Assembly: GCA_946478975.1 (NCBI GenBank) | Contig: CAMLEO010000011.1 | Span: forward strand, 1-54,675 | From: an uncultured Steroidobacter sp. | GTDB lineage: Bacteria > Pseudomonadota > Gammaproteobacteria > Steroidobacterales > Steroidobacteraceae | Length of the DNA: 54,675 nucleotides | Direction of reading: 5' to 3' | Shown here: positions 25,221 to 32,809 of the stretch, in pieces | How positions within the stretch are numbered: position 1 is the first letter of the stretch | Layout of the letters: each line of letters opens with the position of its first letter | Program-made: the position numbers and the translations under genes | Notes under the pieces: generated by a model | The model's input: only the letters and a program-made list of their open reading frames with translations | Told to the model about the DNA's origin: nothing | Databases searched by the model: none

Positions 25221-27047
25221 ATGCAACGCCGACCTGCTGTCCTGACCGAACGTGAATACGACTTGCTGGTGATCGGCGGTGGCGCCTTCGGTGCCGCTGC
25301 CGCGCACGACGCCGCCCGCCGCGGCTTGAAAACCGCGTTGATCGAGCGCCGCGACTTCGGCGCCGGCGCTTCGGCCGAATGTTTCAAAATGGTCCACGGC
25401 GGCATCCGTTACTTGCAGCATGCGGACATCCGACGCTTGCGCGCCTCGTGCCACGAGAGATCGGCGTTGTTGCGCATCGCTCCACACCTGGTCAGCCCCC
25501 TGCCCATTGCCATTCCCACGTACGGCCATGGGCGCAGCGGCAAAGCATTTCTCGGAACCGGTGCTCGGGTATATGACCTGCTTTCCTGCGATCGCAATCG
25601 CGGGATCCGCGATCCGCTGCGCAGGATTCGAAACACGCAGTGGCTGTCGCGCAATGAAGTGCTGCGAATGTTTCCTCATCTCGAAACGCCTCGTCTGACC
25701 GGCGCAGTCGTGTTCGAAGACGGCCAGATGTATAACGCTGCGCGACTGGTGCTCGCCTTCGTCAAAGGCGCCGCTGCGGCCGGCGCCGATGTTTGTAATT
25801 ACGTCGAGGCGACCGAGTTCCTGTGGTCTGGAAATTCGGTCCGCGGCGTGCGCGTGCACGACACATCGACTGGCGAAAGTTTCGACATTCGCGCCCGCCT
25901 GACGCTGAATGCCGCCGGCCCCTGGGCCGATTATCTGCAACGCGACCCGCAGCGTTTCGGCGCGGCCAGACGTTTGCCGTTTTCTCGCGATGCCTATTTC
26001 ATCGTCGACCGTCCGCCGGGCTCGGCCTATGGCATCGCCATTCAAGGCTTGAGCCGGGACAAGGACGCGCTGCTCGGCCGGCAGACGCGCCATCTGTTCG
26101 CCGCGCCCTGGCGCGATAAAACATTGCTCGGCGTATGGCACAAATTGTTTCCAGAGCAGCCGGACGAAGCGTGCGTGCTGCCGGGCGAGATCGAGGAATG
26201 GATGACCGAGATCAACACGGTCTATCCAACGCTGCAGCTGTCGCCCGATGAAGTGAGCTTCGCGCACTGCGGCCTGGTGCCGTTCGGCGAAACCGCGACT
26301 GCAACCGAGCTCAGCTTCGGCAAGGAATCGCGGCTGGTGGATCATCGCCAGACTCACAACGTCGGCGGCCTCGTGAGCCTGGTGGGCATTCGTTTCACCA
26401 TGGCGCGCGTGGACGCCGCCCGGGCAGTCGACATGATTCTGCGCCAGTCGGAGCGTGCACCCGGCGAATCTGCATCCAGCAGGCCACCGCCGACCGAACG
26501 CCTGCCGCTGCCGGGCGGAGAAATCGAAAACTTCGCCGCATTCGAAGCCGAGGCCTCCAGAACTCTGCCGCCGGACATCGACGCCCGCAGCCTGCATGGG
26601 TTGCTACGCAATCACGGCACCGAATATCGGGCCGTGCTCAGCGAGCACCGCAACTCGACGGTGACAAATGTGCCTGGCACGCGAACTCTGACCGCTGAGA
26701 TTCGTTATGCGGTGAACCGCGAAATGGCCGTGCACCTGGACGACGTGGTCATGCGCCGGACAGATCTCGCCGCGGGCTCACATCCAGGCCGAGCAGCGTT
26801 GCTCGCCACCGCCGCCGAAATGGGGCGGCAGCTCGCATGGTCAGCGGAGCGTCTTCATCAGGAGCTCGCGGCGGCGGAGCGAAATCTGCGCCGGCATTTA
26901 GCGCGCGATCCCAATCCGGATGTCGCATCGAGTGATGAACCAGGTAATCGGGCGGCTCGTGCCCTCGATGACGCCGCCATGCCGAGGTCGGTGCCGTCGA
27001 GTGATGGCGCGATGCTTGCAGAATCAAACGTAAGAGCGTCTGCATGA
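25221..27047 (+). CDS. FAD-dependent glycerol-3-phosphate dehydrogenase/oxidase-like protein
   Basis: The 608-residue protein begins with the dinucleotide-binding motif DLLVIGGGAFGAAAAHDAAR followed by LIERRDFGAGASAECFKMVHGGIRYL, the GlpD/GlpA signature. The C-terminal DAO-C helical domain is present (about residues 450-565). GlpD-type enzymes oxidise glycerol-3-phosphate to dihydroxyacetone phosphate with quinone as acceptor. Its presence in an exopolysaccharide operon suggests a different substrate or a role in modifying a glycerol-containing decoration (inference). It is coupled to the next gene by an ATGA overlap. Confidence 0.8.
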   Translation: MQRRPAVLTEREYDLLVIGGGAFGAAAAHDAARRGLKTALIERRDFGAGASAECFKMVHGGIRYLQHADIRRLRASCHERSALLRIAPHLVSPLPIAIPTYGHGRSGKAFLGTGARVYDLLSCDRNRGIRDPLRRIRNTQWLSRNEVLRMFPHLETPRLTGAVVFEDGQMYNAARLVLAFVKGAAAAGADVCNYVEATEFLWSGNSVRGVRVHDTSTGESFDIRARLTLNAAGPWADYLQRDPQRFGAARRLPFSRDAYFIVDRPPGSAYGIAIQGLSRDKDALLGRQTRHLFAAPWRDKTLLGVWHKLFPEQPDEACVLPGEIEEWMTEINTVYPTLQLSPDEVSFAHCGLVPFGETATATELSFGKESRLVDHRQTHNVGGLVSLVGIRFTMARVDAARAVDMILRQSERAPGESASSRPPPTERLPLPGGEIENFAAFEAEASRTLPPDIDARSLHGLLRNHGTEYRAVLSEHRNSTVTNVPGTRTLTAEIRYAVNREMAVHLDDVVMRRTDLAAGSHPGRAALLATAAEMGRQLAWSAERLHQELAAAERNLRRHLARDPNPDVASSDEPGNRAARALDDAAMPRSVPSSDGAMLAESNVRASA

Positions 27048-28105
27048 ACCCAACTCAACTTCAAGCTCCCCAGAAATTGCTCGTCACCGGCGCCACCGGC
27101 TTCATCGGTGCGCGCCTGGCGTTGCGTGCCCACCAGCAAGGGATCGATGTGCTGGCAACCGGCCGCGTCGAGCTACCCGTCGAAGCGGAACGCGCGCAGG
27201 AACTGCGTGCGGCGGGCGTTCCCGTTGAAGTCGGCATGCTGCAGGATCTTTCGCTCGTCGATCGCCTGCTGCAGGGACGAACCGCTGTGATTCATCTGGC
27301 CGCGGCTCAGCACGAAGCTGAAATGCCGGAAGCCTATTTCCGTGCCGTCAACGTAGACGCCGTGCGAACGTTGCTGGCCGCCTGTCGCGACCACAACATC
27401 CGCCGCTTCGTTTATGGCAGCACCATAGGCGTTTATGGAGAAGGTGGCGAATCGTTGCTCGATGAAGACAGTCCGTTGCGTCCGGAGAACGTCTACACCC
27501 GCACCAAGGTCGAAGCCGAAGCGCTGGTGCGCTCGTTTGGCAGCCATTTCGACACTTGTATCATCCGCATCGCCGAGACCTACGGGCCCGGCGATCATCG
27601 GCTGCTGAAATTGTTTCGCAGCATCGCGCGCGGCCACTTCTTCATGATCGGCAGCGGCAACAACCGTCGACAATGCATACACGTCGACGATCTCGCGCGC
27701 GGGTTGACGCTCGCCGCCGAACATCCGGCAGCGGTGGGACAAACATTCGTAATCGCCGGCAGCGAGATCATGACCACGCAACAGATGGTCGAGCGCATCG
27801 CGAGCGTGCTCGAACGCAAGCCGCCCCGCCTGCAGCTGCCGATGTGGCCTTTCATCGCCGCTGCCGGCGTGATGGAAACGACGCTGCCGCCGCTGCACAT
27901 CGCGCCGCCGCTGCACAGCCGGCGGCTGGATTTTTTCCGGAAGTCTTTTGTATTTTCCACGGCCCGGGCGCAATCGGTGCTGGGATTCCAACCGGCGATC
28001 GATTTCCGCACCGGAGCGGCCGATACCGTCAGCTGGTATCGTGCACGTGGCCTGCTACCGCCGCGACCTGCCCTCACGGGGGTCGCCGATCGACAATCGG
28101 CTTGA
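27044..28105 (+). CDS. NAD-dependent epimerase/dehydratase (extended SDR)
   Basis: The 353-residue protein has the NAD-binding motif VTGATGFIGARLALRAHQQG near residue 12, FVYGSTIGVYGEGG with the catalytic Ser/Thr near 125, and YTRTK as the YxxxK catalytic pair near 153. Such enzymes change the stereochemistry or oxidation state of a nucleotide sugar or related substrate. Which one cannot be read. The start overlaps the upstream stop (ATGA) and the next gene begins 8 nt after its stop. Confidence 0.83.
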   Translation: MNPTQLQAPQKLLVTGATGFIGARLALRAHQQGIDVLATGRVELPVEAERAQELRAAGVPVEVGMLQDLSLVDRLLQGRTAVIHLAAAQHEAEMPEAYFRAVNVDAVRTLLAACRDHNIRRFVYGSTIGVYGEGGESLLDEDSPLRPENVYTRTKVEAEALVRSFGSHFDTCIIRIAETYGPGDHRLLKLFRSIARGHFFMIGSGNNRRQCIHVDDLARGLTLAAEHPAAVGQTFVIAGSEIMTTQQMVERIASVLERKPPRLQLPMWPFIAAAGVMETTLPPLHIAPPLHSRRLDFFRKSFVFSTARAQSVLGFQPAIDFRTGAADTVSWYRARGLLPPRPALTGVADRQSA

Positions 28106-28113
28106 ATAACACT

Positions 28114-30069
28114 ATGTCTGCCAACCTCTACGGCTCACCTTTTCATCCACGGCGCCCTCGGGTGCACGGCACGTCGACCATGGATCTGGATTCGACGACC
28201 GATGTGCACGAGGAGAACACCACGGATCTCGAGCCCGCGACCGCGGACATCGTGCCGACGGATGTGCAACGTCCGGCGCTGGCGGCCACATCGCCGCCTC
28301 CGCCGCCTCCGGCAAATGAAACACCCGTTTCCGCTCGACGTGAGCCGTTGAACGAAACACCTGTTTCCGCGCGACGCGAGCCGTTTATTTCGGAGCCGGT
28401 CGTGGCCGCGCCGCCAGCGATGACGGCGAGCACGCCGAACACGATCGATGTTCCGATTTTGCACGAGCAGGCAAAGCCTGCAGCGCCAGCGCCGGTGGCA
28501 GCGGCGCCCGCTCGTAAACCCATTCTAAAGGCGGTCGAGAAATCCAGGCCGGCGATGGCGCCAGGCACAGTGCTCGCCGATCGTTATCTGCTCGAACAAG
28601 TGATCGGCTGTGGCGGCACCGCCATCGTGTTCCGTGCGCGAGACATGCTCTCCGCAAAAGGCGCGGCGCCGAACATGCAAGTGGCGGTGAAAACTCCGCG
28701 CCCCGAGTTGGGCGATCCGGCACGCGCCACCAAGCGACTCAAACATGAGTTCGAGCACGCCCGCTTGTTATCTCATCAGAGCATCGTGCGCGTGCTCGAC
28801 TTCCATGAAGACCAGGGCCGCTGCTTCATGACCATGGAACTGGTCGAAGGCAAACTGCTGTCTCACATGCTGCGCGACTGGACGATGATGCCGGTGCCGC
28901 TGGCGTACAAGATCCTGCAGCAGTGCGCCGATGCATTGAGTTACGCGCACAGCCAGAACGTCGTGCACGGCGACTTCAAGCCCGGCAACGTATTCATCAC
29001 GCGCGACGAAGGCGTTCGCATCGTAGATTTCGGCACGGCCGCCGGGCCGAGCACCAACGACTCGCGCATTCCCGCTGGAACGCCGACGTACGCCAGTCCC
29101 GAAGTTCTCAGCGGTGAGACGCCGGACACGCGCGACGATGTATTTAGTTTCGCCTGCGTCGCCTACGAACTGCTGACTGGACAACATCCGTTCGGCCGAC
29201 TCTCTTCGTTGCAGGCACGCGACGAAGCGAAGATTCCGCCGCGCGCATGGAACCTATCCACTTCGCAGTGGCTCTCTCTTCTTTCAGCACTGTCGTGGAA
29301 GCGCGAGCAGCGCCCCACCAGCCTCCAGGCGCTGCTGGCGCGTTTGATCTCTGATCAACCCGTCGCTACAGCGGCCCCTGTTCATGTCGATCCCGAGGAA
29401 GCCGTGCCTGCCGAACTGCCCGCCGAATTGATGCCCAAGCAACGCAGCTGGGGTTTCTTCGCTTTCATCGCCTGCGCGATGGCAGTGACATACTTCGCCT
29501 ATCAGAGTCAGAGGGGATCGGATCCCGGCGGCAAGCCCACGCCGGCGATTGCGCCGGCCGCTGTGACATTGCCTCCGAGCCCGATGCAGACTGCGCCGAT
29601 CGTGAGACAGGAGGCGCCCGCTCCCGCCGCTGAGAGCACAAAGACGGACGCTGATGCGCCCAACGCTGCAACTCCCGCCGAAGCAGCGCCCGCTGCCGCG
29701 AGCAAAACCGCACGGCCGTCGTCCGCGCCGATGAGCGAGATCTCTTTTGAAACACCGACGATCGTGACCAGCGAAACTTCAGTCGCTGCCGTGTTCCTGG
29801 TGAAGCGATCGCAACCCCTGAAAGGACGCGTGAGCGTCAACTGGCGAGCGGTGAGCGGCACCGCGGATGCGGGAATCGATTTCGCTTCGTCAGCGTCGGG
29901 CACGCTGACGTTTGCGGATGGGCAGGCACAACGCGCGATCTATGTTCCGCTGCGGAACGACTTGCTCAAAGAACCGGACGAAACGTTTTACGTCGAGCTG
30001 CTGCCGACCAAGTCGGCGCGGCTCGCCAAGCAGACGCGCGCCGAAGCGATCATTCGCGACGACGACTGA
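28114..30069 (+). CDS. Serine/threonine protein kinase with transmembrane helix and Calx-beta domain
   Basis: The start is the ATG at 28114. The 651-residue protein has a Pro/Ala-rich N-terminal region (1-150) and a Hanks-type kinase domain (about 158-412) with GCGGTAIVFRA, VAVK (Lys193), HGDFKPGN (Asp287, Lys289) and DFG (305-307). A membrane helix (WGFFAFIACAMAVTYFAY, ~446-463) is followed by a Pro/Ala linker and a C-terminal Calx-beta domain (541-648, ending IIRDDD). All catalytic residues are present; the usual HRD arginine is Gly. The Calx-beta part should face the periplasm and could sense calcium or polymer. It ends the operon that begins at 25221. Confidence 0.85.
   Translation: MSANLYGSPFHPRRPRVHGTSTMDLDSTTDVHEENTTDLEPATADIVPTDVQRPALAATSPPPPPPANETPVSARREPLNETPVSARREPFISEPVVAAPPAMTASTPNTIDVPILHEQAKPAAPAPVAAAPARKPILKAVEKSRPAMAPGTVLADRYLLEQVIGCGGTAIVFRARDMLSAKGAAPNMQVAVKTPRPELGDPARATKRLKHEFEHARLLSHQSIVRVLDFHEDQGRCFMTMELVEGKLLSHMLRDWTMMPVPLAYKILQQCADALSYAHSQNVVHGDFKPGNVFITRDEGVRIVDFGTAAGPSTNDSRIPAGTPTYASPEVLSGETPDTRDDVFSFACVAYELLTGQHPFGRLSSLQARDEAKIPPRAWNLSTSQWLSLLSALSWKREQRPTSLQALLARLISDQPVATAAPVHVDPEEAVPAELPAELMPKQRSWGFFAFIACAMAVTYFAYQSQRGSDPGGKPTPAIAPAAVTLPPSPMQTAPIVRQEAPAPAAESTKTDADAPNAATPAEAAPAAASKTARPSSAPMSEISFETPTIVTSETSVAAVFLVKRSQPLKGRVSVNWRAVSGTADAGIDFASSASGTLTFADGQAQRAIYVPLRNDLLKEPDETFYVELLPTKSARLAKQTRAEAIIRDDD
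28315..28386 (+). repeat. Tandem 36-nt in-frame repeat inside the kinase gene
   Basis: Two head-to-tail copies encode NETPVSARREPL and NETPVSARREPF in the kinase N-terminal region. The copies differ at third-codon positions, so the duplication is old enough to have drifted yet the peptide was kept. Confidence 0.85.
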
Positions 30070-30079
30070 TCTTTGTTGG

Positions 30080-30832
30080 TCAGCCGCGGATCGCCACCGC
30101 CGCGACTTTCTTGCTCAGCACGTTCACTTTCTTGCCGTACATCCGGAACAGCACGCGCATGCCGAACTCCAGCACGCTGGTGACGGCCAGGCCGACGTAG
30201 TTCAGCGGATTCTTCCAGAATACATACAACTTCAACGCGAACGGCTTGATGTCGCGGAAGCCGCCGAGCTGCAACAGCTGGCCGAGGCTGTATTCCGTCA
30301 CGATGTAAAAATGGTCAATGTTGTGAGCAAGGTTTTCAGCGCCCACGAAGGGGTTGGCGCCGTTCATGGCGTAGACGATGACGCGGCCGCCGGGCCGCAG
30401 CGCCGCATGACACAATCTCAAGAATTCGATTGTTTCTTCGTGGGTGAGGTGGTTGAGCTCCTGCTCGGGAATGATCACATCGAATTGCCCACGGCTGTCT
30501 TCCAGGTACGGAAACGCCTCTGCCGCTTCACACGGCAAATGACGCCGCCTGGCGTACTCGACCTTCGCCGGGTCGGAGTCGATGCCCATGACGGACTTAT
30601 AGCCCGCCTGGGCGAGCACATTGACGAGATACCCCGGCCCGCAGCTCACCACCAGGATCCGTGCGGACTTATCGGCCGGCAGGTGCGGCAGGTAGTTGGC
30701 GCGGTAGTAGGCGGCGAAGGAGTCGTAACCCGCTTCGATGTTGGCAGGCGCCTGCCAATAGGAATCAAACGGTTCCAGCCGCGCGGCGAGCACACGACGT
30801 GGACGTTGGTTGACGATGGGCTGGGCGCTCAT
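30080..30832 (-). CDS. Class I SAM-dependent methyltransferase
   Basis: The ATG at 30832 opens MSAQPIVNQRPRRVLAARLE; the longer open frame upstream crosses repeat DNA and is rejected. The 250-residue protein has the SAM-binding motif ILVVSCGPGYLVNVLAQAG near residue 63, GIDSDPAKVEYARR, and FDVIIPEQELNHL as motif II. The substrate is probably a sugar or lipid intermediate of this locus. It converges on the kinase gene with a 10-nt gap and its own promoter is not identified. Confidence 0.85.
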   Translation of the reverse strand: MSAQPIVNQRPRRVLAARLEPFDSYWQAPANIEAGYDSFAAYYRANYLPHLPADKSARILVVSCGPGYLVNVLAQAGYKSVMGIDSDPAKVEYARRRHLPCEAAEAFPYLEDSRGQFDVIIPEQELNHLTHEETIEFLRLCHAALRPGGRVIVYAMNGANPFVGAENLAHNIDHFYIVTEYSLGQLLQLGGFRDIKPFALKLYVFWKNPLNYVGLAVTSVLEFGMRVLFRMYGKKVNVLSKKVAAVAIRG

Positions 30833-30931
30833 GCAATCCCCACGGGGTAACCTGACCGTTCGCGGTCCTGTCGCTAAATGTGATCTGGGCGGTAATAGTT
30901 CCAGAGTCCTCAGCTTGTGGCTCGGTGGCTT

Positions 30932-31096
30932 GCGTCGGCGAGGTGGGTGGGGTCTCTCTCCCCGGCGCCGCGCACCGCCCTTGTCCGCGCCGACGCGCGG
31001 ACCGTATGCGTTACATCCATGTAGCTGCTGCTGGGGCCGACTTCCCTGTCGGACCCAAGCCGCCGGTGAGAGAGACCCCACCCACCTCACCGACGC
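30932..31096 (+). repeat. Structured repeat element, copy A
   Basis: A 36-nt left arm (30932-30967) pairs with a right arm (31061-31096) at all but two positions, enclosing ~93 nt. The enclosed part has a GTCCGCGC/GCGCGGAC hairpin, a TACAT-CC-ATGTA hairpin, and a CCGAC-TTCCCT-GTCGG hairpin. The internal sequence is shared with copy B (31380-31540, opposite strand), while the arms largely differ. No reverse transcriptase, transposase or nuclease gene is adjacent. Confidence 0.85.
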
Positions 31097-31379
31097 CTCA
31101 ACGTTCGCGGACTCTGATGTCTCGCGCCGGAGCGGACTGAGTCCGAGAAAATGTCGCTGCTGGTGACATCGGAACGGACGCTAAGTCTGCGATCCCACGG
31201 GCGCCCCTGGAACGGACGCGAGTTTAATGTTTTCTCGCGGAACGTAGGACGCGTCTGAGATGTTTCTCCGGGAGGGCGGCAATTCACGTACGCCAAGTCT
31301 CAACGTTTCCGGAAGCGTCCGTACGCCTCATCCGTATCTGGTGCTTTTCCGGAACGCCTGAAACATCGACGTACGTTGA
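31097..31379. other. Non-coding spacer between repeat copies A and B
   Basis: No ORF with coding character is visible in these 283 nt. The motif GGAACGGACGC occurs twice (31171 and 31209), with looser variants near 31240 and 31350, so this may be decayed repeat DNA. No promoter or tRNA is recognised. Confidence 0.5.
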
Positions 31380-31540
31380 GGCGGAGGATGGTGGGTCCTA
31401 TGTTCATCCGGCGGCTTGGCTCCAGCAGGGACGCTGGGCCCAGCAGCAGCTACAGGGACGTAACGCATACAGTCCACGCGACAGCGTGGACAAGGGCGGT
31501 GCGCGGCGCCGGAGGAACATAGGACCCACCAGCCTCCGCC
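31380..31540 (-). repeat. Structured repeat element, copy B (inverted relative to copy A)
   Basis: A 34-nt arm at 31380-31413 pairs with 31507-31540 at all but two positions. Read on the minus strand, the enclosed sequence is nearly that of copy A, with hairpins GTCCACGC/GCGTGGAC and CCAGC-GTCCCT-GCTGG that keep pairing by compensatory change. The variable centre of the closing stem (CCTATGTTCCT here versus GGGGTCTCTCTCC in copy A) differs but is self-complementary in each copy. It ends 50 nt before a sigma-54 promoter. Confidence 0.85.
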
Positions 31541-31589
31541 AGCCACCAACGCGGCCCCTAACGACACGACAGCGACACGACAGCAACAG

Positions 31590-31605
31590 CGGCACAGAAC
31601 TTGCT
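31590..31605 (+). promoter_or_regulatory. Predicted sigma-54 promoter for the 31620-36385 operon
   Basis: CGGCACAGAACTTGCT matches TGGCACG-N4-TTGCW with two changes and exact GG-N10-GC spacing. The -12 GC is only 15 nt before the ATG at 31620, so transcription starting ~12 nt after GC would give a leader of about four bases. No ribosome site precedes that ATG, consistent with a near-leaderless mRNA. Confidence 0.62.
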
Positions 31606-31619
31606 CCAACCACCCAACG

Positions 31620-32804
31620 ATGCGCATCCTGTTCTGCAACTATGAGTACCCGCCGCTGGGCGGCGGCGGGGGCGTGGTCATGGCCGCGCTCGCGAGGCAA
31701 CTCGCGAAACGCCACGACGTCACCGTCATCACTTCACGCGCTGGCGAGTTGCGCGCAGAAGACAACGACAGCGGCGTGCGTGTGTTGCGCGTTCCAGTCT
31801 TCTTTCGCCGTGAGTTAGCCGTTGCGAACTTCCCATCGATGGCGGCGTACCTGCCGACAGGTTTCATTCGCGGCGTACGCCTTCGCAAGAACGATTTCGA
31901 CGTGATCAACACTCACTTCGTCGTGCCCACCGGCCCGCTGGGCCACGCGCTCGGCCAGTGGTTCGGCCTGCCGAATGTTTTATCCGTGCACGGCGGCGAT
32001 CTGTTCGATCCGAGCAAAGGCAGCTCTCCGCACAAGCATGCACCGTTGCGCGCCGCTGTTCGCTGGCTGCTAAAAGCAGCCGATGAAGTCGTCGGCCAAT
32101 CGCGCGACACGGTTCGTCACGTCACGGAGTTGTACGGCGTACGACGCCCGGTGGAACTGATTCCGCTCGGCATCGACCGGCCGCCGCCGATCAGCGCATT
32201 CTCGCGACAGGCGTTGGGCCTGCCTCAGGATGCGTTCGTGTTGATCACCATCGGCCGCCTCGTAGCTCGCAAGGCGACGCCGCAATTGATCGATATGTTC
32301 GCAGCCAGCCGCATTCCCAATGCTCACCTGGTGATCGTAGGCGATGGCCCGGACGCGCCGGCGATCGAGCGACGCGCGGTCGAGCTGGGTGTGCGCAATC
32401 GCTTGCACATGCTGGGTCAAGTGACCGACGCAGAGAAATATGCGGCGCTCTCGATGGCCGACGCGTTCGTTACAGCGAGTCAGCATGAAGGCTTTGGCCT
32501 GGTGTTTCTCGAAGCGATGGCGTTCGGCCTGCCGGTCCTGTGTTACGACCGCGGCGGGCAGACGGACTTCCTGACCACGGGCGAAACCGGCCACGTGGTG
32601 AAGCTCAACGATTGCGACGCCTTCGTTCGCGCGCTGATCCAGCTGCACGCCGACCGGGACGCACGCGAACGTTACGGACGCCACAATCGGAAGCTGGTGG
32701 AGAACTATTTCATCGATACTTGCGCCGCTCGTTACGAACAGGTGTTTGCTGCCGCGATCGACCGGCGCGCTGGGGCCGGCCGCCGCATTCCCTCTCCTTC
32801 CTAA
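31620..32804 (+). CDS. Glycosyltransferase family 4 (GT-B)
   Basis: The 394-residue protein begins MRILFCNYEYPPLGGGGGVV, the GT4 N-terminal strand and Gly-rich loop, so the ATG at 31620 is firm although no Shine-Dalgarno is visible. Further motifs are SVHGGDLFDPSKG near 120, TIGRLVARKATPQLIDMFA near 205, and the E-x7-E signature SQHEGFGLVFLEAMAFGLPV near 285. The sugar is unknown. It is first in a four-gene operon with the amidotransferase, a flippase-like protein and an acyltransferase. Confidence 0.88.
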   Translation: MRILFCNYEYPPLGGGGGVVMAALARQLAKRHDVTVITSRAGELRAEDNDSGVRVLRVPVFFRRELAVANFPSMAAYLPTGFIRGVRLRKNDFDVINTHFVVPTGPLGHALGQWFGLPNVLSVHGGDLFDPSKGSSPHKHAPLRAAVRWLLKAADEVVGQSRDTVRHVTELYGVRRPVELIPLGIDRPPPISAFSRQALGLPQDAFVLITIGRLVARKATPQLIDMFAASRIPNAHLVIVGDGPDAPAIERRAVELGVRNRLHMLGQVTDAEKYAALSMADAFVTASQHEGFGLVFLEAMAFGLPVLCYDRGGQTDFLTTGETGHVVKLNDCDAFVRALIQLHADRDARERYGRHNRKLVENYFIDTCAARYEQVFAAAIDRRAGAGRRIPSPS

Positions 32805-32809
32805 TCAGT

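Noticed and set aside
30932..31540. Repeat pair as a retron, IS200/IS605 element or group II intron
   Set aside because: No reverse transcriptase, TnpA/TnpB or nuclease ORF is present in or near the elements, and no intron core was recognised. A non-autonomous derivative cannot be excluded.
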